A stretch of 64,000 nt of DNA from Stomoxys calcitrans (taxonomy: Eukaryota > Arthropoda > Insecta > Diptera > Muscidae): the NCBI RefSeq assembly GCF_963082655.1, contig NC_081553.1, positions 211,206,117 to 211,270,116 of the forward strand. Reading direction: 5' to 3'. Positions 30,895-40,745 of this stretch are shown piece by piece. The position numbers were made by a program, and so were the translations under genes. Every line of letters begins with the position of its first letter. The first letter of the stretch is position 1. The notes under the pieces are model-generated. The model saw only the letters and a program-made list of their open reading frames with translations. It was not told the origin of the DNA and did no database searches.

Positions 30895-31590
30895 TCGAAT
30901 AAAAATACCGTCCTCCAGAGTCTCATGAAATCAAATCATGAGATCCGTTTGTATGAGTAGGTTGGTGGCTATATCAAGTTATATACCCATTTGGATCATA
31001 CTCAGCATCAGAATTTCGTTTAAATCGAATAACAATTGCAGCTTATATGGGCTCAATAGGTCTAGCCGAAGGACCATTTTATATGTAAGCTATTGGGTTG
31101 CCCAAAAAGTAATTGCGGATTTTTCATATAGTCGGCGTTGAAAATTTTTTTCACAGCTTGTGACTCTGTAATTGCATTCTTTCTTCTGTCAGTTATCAGC
31201 TGTTACTTTTAGCTTGCTTTAGAAAAAAAGTGTAAAAAAAGTATATTTGATTAAAGTTCATTCTAAGTTTTATTAAAAATGCATTTACTTTCTTTTAAAA
31301 AATCCGCAATTACTTTTTGGGCAATATATCCAAATCTGAAACGATATGGCCCATTTGCAATCCCCAATGACCTATAGAAATATCTTGGCAAAATCAAAAG
31401 CTTTATGCACCGCTTTCGTGATTTCGAACGACAGACGGACGGTCATGGCTAGATCGTCTCAGATAGTCAAGACGATCAGGAATGCATATACTTTATAGAG
31501 TCGTAGATCAATATTTCAAGGTGTAACAATCGGAATGACTAGATTAGAGTATGTTACCTCCCACCCCTCTTCCTATAGTGGTGGGTATAA
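30895..31590 (+). mobile_element. GGCCGGGCCGAA-type element, diverged, split by a MITE
   Basis: Diverged copy with CTCATGAAATCAAATCATGA, ATATCAAGTTATATACCCAT, ATTTTATATGTAAGC and then a MITE (31093-31324). The element resumes with TATATCCAAATCTGAAACGA, AGACGGACGGTCATGGCTAG, AATCGGAATGACTAGATTAG and a terminal CCTATAGTGGTGGGTATAAC. The host sequence is continuous across the MITE apart from the duplicated TA. Confidence 0.8.
31093..31324 (+). mobile_element. Mariner-type MITE, copy 3
   Basis: Starts with an intact TTGGGTTGCCCAAAAAGTAA and ends TACTTTTTGGGCAA, lacking the last four bases. TA lies on each side (31091-31092 and 31325-31326). Inserted into an AGCTATATCC site of a dispersed element, the same kind of site used by copy 7. 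Confidence 0.93.
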
Positions 31591-31624
31591 CTAGAATAAG
31601 AGGAATATATGCAGTAAACTATTA

Positions 31625-33650
31625 AACAGTAAATTTTAACAGCTTAAAATTTTTACGCGAAAAATTCGTTAAAAAATTTTCACGCGAAAAATTCGTTAAA
31701 AAATTTTCACGCGAAAAATTCGTTGGTAAATTTTCGCTGTGAAAATTTCGATAGTAAATTTTGACTGAGAAAATTTTTTGGTAAATTTGCATTGCTAAAA
31801 TTTCGTTAGCGCTATTTCGTTGTGAAAACGTCGTAGTTTTCGTTTGGGCTATTTCGTTGTTAAAACTTCGTAGTAAATTTTCGCTGCGAAAACTCGTTAG
31901 TACATTTTGACTGCGGAAATTTCGTTAGTGTCATTTTGTTGCAACAATTTAGTTGGTAAATTGTAACTGGATTTCGTTAGCTTTGTTTTATTTTAAAAAC
32001 TTCGTTAGCAGATTTTTGCTGTGAAAATTTCGTAAGTAAATTTTTGCTGAAAATTTGTTGGTTAATTTTCATTGCGAAAATTTCGTAAACACTGCTTCAT
32101 TGTGAAAATTTCATAAGTAAATGTTTGCTGCGAAAATTTCATGTTGACTGCGGAAATTTCGTTATTATTATTATGCTGTAACAATTTCGTTCTTCAATTG
32201 TAACTGGGTTCCGTAAGCAATGTTTTTGATGTGAAAATTTCGTTAGTAAATTTTTAATGCGAAAACTTTTTTGGTAAATTTTCATTGCGAAAATTTCGTT
32301 AACACTGTTTCATTGTGAAAATTTCGTAATTTCGAAAATTTCGTTAATAAATTTTGACTGCGAAAATTTCGATAGTATTATTTTGCTGTAACAATATTAT
32401 TGGTAAATTGTAACTGGGTTTCGTTAGCAATGTTTTTGCTGTGAAAATTTCGTTAGTTAACTTTTGACAGCGAAAATTTGTTGGTAAATTTTCATTGTGA
32501 AAATTTCGTTAGCACTGTTTATTGTGAAAACTTCGTAAGTAAATTTTCGCTGCGAAAATTTCGTTAATAAATTTTGACTGTGGAAATTTTTTGGTAAATT
32601 TGCATTGCAAAAATTTCGTTAGCACTGCTTCTTAAGAAAATCTTCGCTGCAAAAATTTGGTTAGTACATTTTGACTGTGGAAACTTCGTTCGCATTATTT
32701 GCTAACAACTTTTTTAGTAAATTGTAACTGGGTTTCGATGGCAATGTTTTATTGTTAAAACATCGTTAGTAAATTTTCGCAGCAAAAATTTCGTTAGTAA
32801 ATTTTGACTGCGGAAATTTTTGCTAAATTTTCATTGCGAAAATTCGTTTGCACTGTTTGATTGTAAAACCATCGTAAGTAAATTTTCGCTATGAAAATTT
32901 CGTTAGTAAACTTTAGCTGCGGAAATTTCGTTTCCAAATTTTTGCTGCAACAATTGCGTTGCGAAAATCTCATTAGAAAGTTTTAACTGTGAAAATTTTT
33001 TGCTAAATTTTCACTACAATAATTTCGTTGACCCATTGTAACAGCGATATTTCGTTAAATATTTTTGTTGCGAAAATTTCGTTCCCAATTGTCACTAAAA
33101 AATTTCGTAAGAAAAATTTCAATACTAAAATTGTGTACGTAAATTTTTGCTGCAACTTATAAAAGTTTCCCAAGAAAAATTGCAATGCAAAAATTTCGTC
33201 AGTAAATTTTTGCTACGAAAATTTTGTTGGCGAAGTTTTAAAGCGAAAATTTCGTTGGTAGACTTAAACTTTCATTACTATATTTTTGTTTCGAAATTTT
33301 CGTTAAAAAATTTTCGCTACGAAATTTTCATTAAAAAAAAAAAATTTTGCTTGAAAAATTTCGTTGGCAAATTTTTGAACCAAAAATTTCATTTGTAAAT
33401 TTTTGCTACGAAAATTTCGTTGATAAATAATCCGTGCGAAATTTTAGTTAGCAAATTTCTGCTGCGAAAATTTCGCCCAGAATTAAAAATTTTCACTGCA
33501 AAAATTTTGTGAAAAATATTTCATTAACACAATTTCATTGGTAAATGTTTGCTGTGAATATTTCGTTGCTAACTTTCACAGCGAAAATTTCATAAGGAAA
33601 TTTTCATTGCGAAAAATTATGCTACGAAATTTTCGTAAATAAATTATTAC
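31625..33650. repeat. About 28-bp A/T minisatellite (GAAAATTTCGTTAGTAAATT)
   Basis: About seventy units of GAAAATTTCGTTAGTAAATT plus TTCGCTGC/TTGACTGC, roughly 28 bp. Variants GCACTGTTTCATTGTGAAAA and GTAAATTGTAACTGGGTTTC recur at wider spacing, so there is a higher-order pattern of several monomers. The array opens with ACGCGAAAAATTCGTTAAAA units. It is bounded on both sides by ends of GGCCGGGCCGAA-type elements. Confidence 0.92.
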
Positions 33651-33654
33651 ATTG

Positions 33655-33730
33655 ATCTAGATATGTATATCCGTCCGTCTGTCCGTCCATGGAAAGCACA
33701 TCAGCTTTCGAAGGAGCTCAGCTAGGTGCT
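33655..33730 (-). mobile_element. End fragment of a GGCCGGGCCGAA-type element
   Basis: GATCTAGATATGTATATCCG, then TCCGTCTGTCCGTCCATGG and GAAAGCACATCAGCTTTCGA correspond to the GTCY block and adjoining sequence of the family in minus orientation. Only about 75 bp remains. Confidence 0.55.
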
Positions 33731-33734
33731 TAGC

Positions 33735-34045
33735 TCCTAGCCTACCAAAGCAGAAGTTAACATGCAAGCCTATGAAGTTGATCGCCTGGGTACGAATACT
33801 GGCGAAAAAATCTGAAAATTTTTTTAGAGGTGGTTATCCCCTCCTAATGTCGGCGACATTTGTGAGGTACTATGCCATATAAAAGCGTCCTCTGAAAACG
33901 GCGTCGCCCTGCGGCTCGGCGTTCGTACTCGGCTATAAAAGGGAGATGCCTTATCATTAGGCTTAAATTTGAATCGGATATGTGAGAAGTTTACCTCCGT
34001 TCCTTAATGGAATGATCATGGCCAAATTTGAGTTTGCATTTGTTT
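33735..34045 (+). mobile_element. tRNA-derived SINE (longer family), diverged copy
   Basis: Head CCTACCAAAGCAGAAGTTAA and B-box-like CTGGGTACGAATACTGGCGA are mutated. The body blocks GTGGTTATCCCCTCCTAATG, GGCGACATTTGTGAGGTACT, CGGCTATAAAAGGGAGATGC and CTTAATGGAATGATCATGGC are clear. It is among the most diverged copies of this family here, so probably older than the clean ones. Confidence 0.8.
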
Positions 34046-34209
34046 TACAGATATAGGGCGCCTCGGTAGCCGAGTTGGTAGAGTGCTTGGATTACCAGTG
34101 CAGGGGTCGTGGGTTCGATTCCCGCCAGAAGCCTTGGTGTGTCGCTACTGTGGTATCGCAATGGACTTGCTGTAAAGGACTGCCACTCTTACCTGACCTA
34201 CAGATATAG
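34046..34209 (+). mobile_element. Short tRNA-derived SINE with 11-bp target-site duplication
   Basis: TACAGATATAG at 34046-34056 is repeated exactly at 34199-34209, bracketing a 142-bp insert. The insert's head has an A box (TAGCCGAGTTGG) and a B box (GGGTTCGATTCCC) inside a good T-arm stem (GTGGG/CCCGC). Its acceptor-like ends pair at five of seven positions. About 65 bp of unrelated tail follow. It is a different family from the longer SINEs. A functional tRNA gene is unlikely given the acceptor mismatches and the tail. Confidence 0.85.
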
Positions 34210-35580
34210 AAGCATTCAATGTTTCACTCTTTGCTACAATTTTTTGATCTCATTACAATCTGTATGTACATCCAAGGCTTTCAATTTCTTTTTTCTGTCC
34301 CAAGCGTAGAAAGTTTCTTATATTGAGTTTATGAAAATATTATGTAAAATTTATAAACATTGTTGTCAATTTTAATTAAAAAAAATTAACAAACCTTGTA
34401 AAAAAAATTCTTAAACTTAGTCACACTTGAGAACATATTTTCTCAGAAGACGTTTCTTAAGGGCTGTCAGTTGTGTCTATGCTGTCAAAGTGTTACCCTT
34501 TGGCATGTTCAGTTCGATTTTTTTTTTTTTTTTGATTTTTCACAACATTGTTGCTTCTTTTTGGTGTAAAAAACAAAAACAGATAAAAATATAGACTCAT
34601 GGCTGGATGCATTCATTCTAGTAAAACTCCTCCTCAGCTTAAGGCGAAAAAATGTACCTAAAGCCCCCAACTCACCACAAAGTGAAGCTTAAACATATGG
34701 CACCTGCTAGTTGCACTTGCTGTGACTTGGTGGAACGAGTGAAAATTGTGGAGGATGTTAAGAAAAAAAAAAAGGAATAAAGCCTTAAATAAGAAAACTG
34801 AAAACTTTTGAAGGCTAGCTAGCTGGGCTGGGCTGGTTTGGAAGGCAAGAAAGGCTGTTCCCTGGCAAGTGGTATTCTTTGCACCTCTTTCGAGGGGCCA
34901 TGGTGGAAGTGGTGGTGGTGGTGGTGGTGTTGGCTCAATTCACTTCACTTTAAAGCTAATGCGTGCGTGCACTGATATGCTAATGTTGTCGACGATTCGT
35001 CGTCATTGTCGACATTATGAATATGGCCAAGTTGTTGGCAGTTAATGCTGTTGATATAGGCAATATAGCCACCATATAAACATATACACCTACATACATA
35101 CCTACCAGCATGTGCATATATATAAGGGGCTCTTGTGGACACATTTAAGTCTCCCCGTCCATTCTGTGTATAAAATGTCCCATTTCATATATTTACTCCG
35201 ATTGCTTGTAAAAGACCCTTCCAAAGAAGGCTTGACAAGCAGTCAAACCGCTGAGATGAAATAAAAAATGACCAAAAACAAAAGAGAAGTTGGCAAAATT
35301 ACAAAAACAAAAAAAACCCTCAAATTCACTGCAAATTCGTGAGGCTAAAGCGCATTTTTATGTACATTCCCATTCATTAAATAAATCATTTATGAATTAT
35401 GACTTTATTTTGTATTTAGTTTTCAACCAACAAAAGAAAAAAGGACAAAAATCTCCAAACCAAGAAAACGTTGGCAAATGGCAAAGTTCTCGACACTCTC
35501 TCCGTCTCTTTTCTTTGCATTGGTTAATGGGGAATTCCAATATTTTTTATAATTTTATTCAAGTTCAATATGCAACATAT
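34210..35580. other. Low-copy DNA, no gene seen
   Basis: Non-repetitive apart from T-runs (34519-34534), a GGTGGT tract (34906-34930) and short palindromes. The start of the 168-residue open frame at 35290 lies here, but its recognisable portion is the retrotransposon fragment beyond 35640; the upstream part resembles nothing. Confidence 0.45.
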
Positions 35581-35581
35581 C

Positions 35582-35639
35582 AAATATTCCACTATCCCCT
35601 AGCGGTAGGTATAAACCACCATAGGATAGTGGAATATTT
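35582..35639. repeat. Perfect 16-bp inverted repeat (hairpin)
   Basis: AAATATTCCACTATCC at 35582-35597 is exactly complementary to GGATAGTGGAATATTT at 35624-35639 around a 26-base loop containing a CCACCATA motif. It sits just before the reverse-transcriptase fragment and may derive from an element terminus. Confidence 0.8.
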
Positions 35640-37230
35640 CCGGTATTTCTACAGACCTGATGGAATATTTCTGGCATCACTACAGAAAGAGGCGAAGTAT
35701 CATTGCGTTCATCTGGCCGCAGGCCTAGGACTCGTACACACTTCGAAAGCCTGGCAGGACCGGCAAGGCAAGCTATATGGTACCAAAGGCCTATAGACCT
35801 ATAAGCCTTACGCCATTTCTTCCAGTAATCATGGATACCATGGCAAAGAGTTGGACATCGGGCAAACTATTGGGTTGCCCAAAAAAGTAATTGCGGATTT
35901 TTCATATAGTCGGCGTTGACAAATTTTTTCACAGCTTGTGACTCTGTAATTGCATTCTTTCTTCTGTCAGTTATCAGCTGTTACTTTTAGATTGCTTTAG
36001 AAAAAAAAGTGTAAAAAAAGGATATTTGATTAAAGTTCATTCTAAGTTTTATTAAAAAAGCATTTACTTTCTTTTAAAAAATCCGCAATTACTTTTTGGG
36101 CAACCTACTAAGCATGTCTATGTCAAGGGAAGGTCGGTAGAGACCACGCTGCACATGTTGTGCCTAAAATAGAAGAATCCTTCGAAGCCTAGATGTACAC
36201 TTTTCCGGTATGCATTGACATCGAAGAGGCCTTAAATAATGTGAGGTTGTCGGTCCTCACATTATATAAGGCCTCATTCAATCCAATCCTTAGAACAGTA
36301 CCGGCCGAACCGGGTCTGCAGAGATTGGATAAACCACATTCTAAGGATTGCATGGATAAATTGTGGGTCCCATAACATATAGATCATGGACAAAGTGGCA
36401 CGGGGTACTCTACAGGAGGCCATTGATCAGATTAGATCAATACTTGGATGGATGAAGTGCAACATAGGGACCAAACAACAGGTCAGGCGGGGTGATGAGG
36501 ACTATTCTAGATATCCGGCCCATAGACACAGTATGAGCCAGTCACTGCTATGAAACTGAAGGCGATGGGATAATGGATAGAGAATAGGAGCGCCATTGTA
36601 TCTTCGCGATATTATCGGGGCAACAAGAGGAAACCTGAATGAATTGAAGTTCAATCGAGTTCAAGGCACAGCTGTCAACGGCATAGTCTGGTATTGTCAT
36701 CTGTGAGACTAGAGACTATGGGAGAATGGATAGAGGACGCAGCAGTTTCATCGCGATATAATCGAGACTACAATAGGAAACCTGTATGGAATGGAAGAGG
36801 TCGAGTGCAAGGGACTGCTGCCCACGGCATAGTCTGGTATTGGCATCTGGCTGTTCATGCTATACGCATGGATCAAAGCTAAAAGACAGGGTTGGTCTTG
36901 GGGTCTATGTGGAAAACCCAATGACTGAGATCTGTTTCCGAGTGCCTGACAATAATACGGGTCTGCAGGCAAAGATCTGGGACATCAAGAAATGCGTCAG
37001 GTAGCATGACAAGGACATCAAGTGTGAACATCATTACAAACAGTAAACTGTCCTTCAGGACTATAACAACCAAGACAGTAGGGTAGGTAAGGGGCAGTCT
37101 AGAAGTGAAACATGGAGATTAACATCTTCTCTAAGAATAGCCCGATCCACATCGTTTGAGCGAACAAAAGGGCAACGAATTGGGGGCTAAATAGCTGCCA
37201 TCAGTAAACTTAAGAAATCTTTCGGGCGAC
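35640..37230 (+). pseudogene. Non-LTR retrotransposon RT-RNase H, degenerate, split by a MITE
   Basis: Domain order on the plus strand is as follows. The start of the RT (GIFLASLQKEAKYHCVHLAA, then SKAWQDRQGKLYGTKGL and YKPYAIS) is at 35660-35860. MITE copy 4 follows (35870-36105). Then YVKGRSVETTLHMLCLKIEE-type and VCIDIEEALNNV, the RT fingers/palm region with its aspartate (about 36120-36250). An RT C-terminal stretch appears twice, near 36560-36690 and 36705-36850. RNase H follows, with SKLKDRVGLGVYVENPMTEI and CFRVPDNNTGLQAKIW near 36870-36985. Many stops and frameshifts. The YADD core is not visible. I/LOA-type by its RNase H; inactive. Confidence 0.8.
35870..36105 (+). mobile_element. 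Mariner-type MITE, copy 4
   Basis: Begins TTGGGTTGCCCAAAAAAGTA and ends TTTTTGGGCAACC, two to four bases short of the full terminus. TA lies on both sides (35868-35869 and 36106-36107). Inserted in the RT region of the non-LTR remnant. Confidence 0.92.
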
Positions 37231-37270
37231 ACTGCCCCAGTTTAGAGCACGGTCAAAAAACTCGCATATA

Positions 37271-37336
37271 TTGGGTTGCCCAAAAAGTAATTGCGGATTT
37301 TTTAAAAGAAAGTAAATGCATTTTTAATAAAACTTA
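37271..37336 (-). mobile_element. Mariner-type MITE, copy 5 (66-bp remnant)
   Basis: Only the element's right end is present, in reverse orientation: TTGGGTTGCCCAAAAAGTAA ... TTTAATAAAACTTA. It is cut at the base where a truncated SINE begins. The left flank ACTCGCATATA is the same as that of copy 6 at 56145-56155. Confidence 0.9.
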
Positions 37337-37580
37337 AGCGGTGGTTATCCTCTCCTAATGCTGGCGACATTTGTGAGGAACTACGCCATTTGAAAAAATG
37401 GTATGACAGTCATGTAAAACTTTTCTCCCAAGAGGTGTCGCACTGCGGCACAACATTTGGACTTGGCTATAAAAGGAGGCCCCTTATAATTGAGCTCAAA
37501 TTTGAATAGGGCAGCAGTCATTGATATGTAAGAAGTTTGCCCCTGTTCCCTAATGGAATGTTCATGGGCAAATTTGTTGT
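37336..37580 (+). mobile_element. tRNA-derived SINE (longer family), 5' truncated
   Basis: Starts in the body at AGCGGTGGTTATCCTCTCCT and continues through ACATTTGTGAGGAACTACGC, TCTCCCAAGAGGTGTCGCAC, GGCTATAAAAGGAGGCCCCT and CCTAATGGAATGTTCATGGG. The tRNA-like head with its promoter boxes is missing. It is fused directly to the MITE remnant and followed by GTTGTTGTTG. Confidence 0.88.
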
Positions 37581-37965
37581 TGTTGTTATGCTCAACACTC
37601 TGATATGAATGGCGATCGTATGAATTCTCGTACCTTAATTTGTATGCTTCGCGTACCACCGCTTTTAACATCATTTTTACCCATGGCGGTGTTATGAGTA
37701 AATGTAAGACGACACACAGCACATTGACCCGAATCCTAATTATGGTGAGATGAGAAAACCCATTTATTTTAACAAAAATATATTTTAACTTTGCTTATAT
37801 TTACTTTCGTTTCTGATTAAAAATTTTTACTATTTTTGTGATTGCGTTGTTTCTGTCAAAAACTCATCATACCACCGCATATGCAACAGACACATCAGCA
37901 TAAGTATTTGCGGTGGTAGTTTCAACTCAGGCAACACTCGTTTGCTTGAAAGCGATACAATCACC
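37581..37965. other. Low-copy DNA, no gene seen
   Basis: Non-repetitive. Contains direct or inverted pieces such as GTACCACCGC, ACCACCGCATATG and GCGGTGGTAG that could form a weak hairpin. No ORF of note. Confidence 0.4.
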
Positions 37966-39110
37966 TACCCATAGGTTGGGTTAGGTAAGGTTGAAAAGAG
38001 GGTGTAGGTATTGATCTGCCCCATGCCACTATGGACATACACCTAAGCTAGTAAGCGGCTTGTTGTGCGCTCTAAATACAAAAAGAGCAACCTCGAAAAA
38101 GAAAATTTCAAATTAGGAATTCCGTGCAACTTACAAAATCCTTTATTGTTTTGCATGCCAGTTCCCTAAGTGCCGGGCAATGACAGAAGGAAGCCTCCAA
38201 CGTCTCATCTTCCACGCATACCCTACACATGCTATCACTTGCCGCACCGATTTTACCTAAGTGAGCTTGCATTCTAATGTGTCCCGTTAATACACCAATT
38301 GCTATACTGAGTACCTTCTTACTGCCTTTCAATAATAGCCTCGTCTTCTCACTATATGGATCCCCCCATAGGATTTTCGCCGTCCTACCGACCGTTTCGT
38401 TGTTCCACAGTGCTGCATGCGCATTCGTCGCCCACGCCCTTAACTCGAACTGCGTCGACCCGAAAGATTTCGGTTTAACCAAGTTTATTGACGACAGTCC
38501 TCTGGTTTTCACCCCTAAATCGTCTGCCCTTTCATTCCCCCTTACTCCGTTATGGCCCGGCACCCAAACGATGCGGATTTTGCAATTCTCAGAGAAGGCG
38601 TTAATCGCCGATATACACCGCAAGATTGTTCGTGATCTTACCGTTCTGGTTGTTATTGCCTTTATGACAATTTTACTGTCCGTAAATATGTTTGGAGGTC
38701 ACCGTAGCGCAGAGGTTAGCATGTCCAACTATGACGCTGAACGCCTGGGTTCGAATCCTGTTAGGACCTACAGAACATTTTTCAGCGGTGGTTATCTCCT
38801 CCTAATGCTGGCGACATTTGTGAGGTACTTTGCCATGTAAAAACTTCTCCACAATGTGGTGTCGCTCTGCGGCACGCCTTTCAGACTCGGCTATAAAAAG
38901 GAGGTCCCTTATCATTGAGCATAAAATTGAATCGGACAGCACTCTTTGATTTGTGAAAAGTTGGCCCCAGTTCCTTAATGGAATGTTCATGTTGCAATGG
39001 TGTTCACATTCGACGTCCTAGCGTGTGTGCATCTCCGCCTGCAGGACCATATTATGGTCAGACAGTCTAAAACAGATCTCAGTCCCTGAGTTCTCAAAGT
39101 AGACCCCCAG
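37966..39110 (-). pseudogene. Non-LTR retrotransposon RNase H and 3' end, split by a SINE
   Basis: On the minus strand, the RNase H frame runs GVYFENSGTEICFRLSDHNM (about 39100-39045). It is interrupted by a SINE (38695-38991) and resumes as NIFTDSKIVIKAITTRTVRS. From there it is open to the stop at 38108, almost 200 codons. The frame includes KIRIVWVPGHNGVRGNERAD (third and fourth RNase H blocks), LLLKGSKKVLSIAIGVLTGH and a Cys/His segment CRVCVEDETLEASFCHCPAL at the end. A 3' trailer to about 37966 ends in TAACCCAACCTA. It is the best-preserved coding remnant in the window, but the RT is absent. I/LOA-type non-LTR element. Confidence 0.88.
38695..38991 (+). mobile_element. tRNA-derived SINE (longer family) inside a retrotransposon
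   Basis: Full-length head GGAGGTCACCGTAGCGCAGA, A-box-like GGTTAGCATGTCC and B box GGGTTCGAATCCTG, then the body blocks to CTTAATGGAATGTTCATG. It interrupts the RNase H frame of the minus-strand non-LTR copy. Flanks AATATGTTT and AATGGTGTT may be an eroded target duplication. Confidence 0.92.
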
Positions 39111-39119
39111 AGGCAGCCA

Positions 39120-40745
39120 CTGCGGTTGTGAGACTTAAAGCGATGGGAGAATGAATTGAGGATAGTAGCAGCTCATACCATCGCGTTATAATCGAGGCAA
39201 CAATAGGGAACCTGGAAGAGGTTTCCGATCGGATAACTGAGATGAAACATGAGGTCGAGTGCAAGGCACTGCTGCCAGCGGTACAGTCTTGGATTGACGG
39301 AACCCTAGTATTGCCATTTGGAAGATTATGTTACACCTACCCATAAGCACAACCGCAAAATCATTTGTGTTCTTGTACAAGGCGTTTGCGTTGAATGGAT
39401 ACATAGGTTGCGTTGATTCAAAAAGACAAATATTTTTGCGATGTACCGCAAATTCGATGCCACGCTGCAGATCTCTGGACTACACATAGTCCGAGCACGC
39501 TCATCCACCTGATAGAACCGAACAATATCTCTGGTAAAAGAATTTACGTAGACTTCTATACAGATGGTTGCAGATGGGATGACCACGTGAGCTTTGGGAT
39601 GTACTCTGAAGAACTAGGACTGGTCATATCGAGAAGGTTACCCGACCACTGTATCAAGCGAATATCCTTGCAATTAAACGGTGGATTGGCTAAGATATAA
39701 TGTCATAATGACGATTGTCATTAATATCTTCTCTGACGGATAGGTAGCCCTTAAATTTCTTGGGGAATATATTTCTGGATTTAAAAGCCACTCTTGACTA
39801 TCCCAACTCTATGAATGAGTTGGCTGAAAAGTTCAAAATTTTGCATGTTCTTGGTGCAGGGCTACAGAGACATTCCAGAGAGTTGTAGAGCAGATGAGCT
39901 TGTAAGACTAGCAACTACCAAATAAGTTAAAGGTCAACTGGAATCTGTGAGTATGCCTCTAGCGACATAGAAGCTAAGTCTTTAGGATCAGGTCCGAAGG
40001 GCAACGAATGACGGATGGTCACAAAGGGGTTCCAAAGGAAGTCAAAAGTTATGTGGTTTAATCTAGACTTGAAGAGGTCTATCGCCTTGCTGTCACTGGC
40101 TAGAAAAGACGACTCAGTCATTGTGTCTGTCATGACAGGTCACATTCTAATTGGAAAACATGCTGATACACTAAAGGTTGCAAGTAACAATTTTTAAAGC
40201 TTTTAAGAAGTCGAGGAACAAAAAACTATGGAACATCTGCTTGTATGTACTGGCCGGCAAAAGAACTCTCACCTCAAAGATGGCTGAAAAGTTCAAAATT
40301 TCGCCTGTTCTTGGTGCAGGTCTGCAGAGACATTCCAGAGAGTCGTAGAGCAGATGAGCTTGTAAGACTAGCAACTACCATACAAATTTAAGGTCAACAG
40401 GAATCTGTGAGTATGCCTCTAGCGACATGGAGGTTAAGTCTTCAGGAACAGATGCGAAGGGCAACGAATGACGGATGGTCACAAAGGGGAGATTGTGAAC
40501 TTTTCAAAGTTATGTGGTTTAATCTAGACTTGAAGAGGTCTATCGCCTTGCTGTCGCTGGCTAGAACAGACGACTCAGTCATTGTGTCTGTCATGACAGG
40601 TCACTGTCTGATTGGAAAACATGCTGATACACTAAAGGTTGCAAGTAACAATTTTTAAAGCTTTTAAGAAGTCAAGGAAGAGAAAAATGTGGAATAACTG
40701 CTGGGTGCCCGTATGCACGGGCAAGCAAAAGAACTCTCACCTCAA
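39120..40745 (+). pseudogene. Second non-LTR retrotransposon, RNase H region with tandem duplication
   Basis: Plus strand. A C-terminal RT stretch (ATAVVRLKAMGE, then ITEMKHEVECKALLPAVQSW) lies near 39120-39300. RNase H starts as RIYVDFYTDGCRWDDHVSFG with the first catalytic aspartate (about 39535-39600), then LGLVISRRLPDHC. Next comes NIFSDG, with the third acidic residue replaced in context, and FLVQGYRDIPESCRADELVR. The tail has FNLDLKRSIALLSLAR, VIVSVMTGH and a broken EEQKTMEHLLVCTG. This subfamily differs from the one at 37966-39110 (SEELGLVISRRLPDHC versus ENPGTEICFRLPDHN). Many stops. Confidence 0.8.
39821..40745. repeat. 460-bp tandem duplication of retrotransposon tail
   Basis: TGGCTGAAAAGTTCAAAATT stands at 39821 and again at 40281, and the whole block recurs (39821-40280 and 40281-40745) with about 90% or higher identity by eye. 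The second copy differs by small indels, for example GGTTCCAAAGGAAGTCAAAA versus GGAGATTGTGAACTTTTCAA. Confidence 0.92.

Noticed and set aside
34057..34130. Functional tRNA gene
   Set aside because: Two mismatches in the acceptor stem, an ill-formed anticodon arm, a non-tRNA tail and a flanking target duplication indicate a SINE.
35290..35796. 168-residue frame as a novel protein
   Set aside because: Only the last third is recognisable and it is a reverse-transcriptase fragment; the first part is chance open A-rich DNA.
38277..38840. 187-residue plus-strand frame
   Set aside because: It is the antisense of the RNase H frame of the minus-strand retrotransposon and runs on into a SINE.
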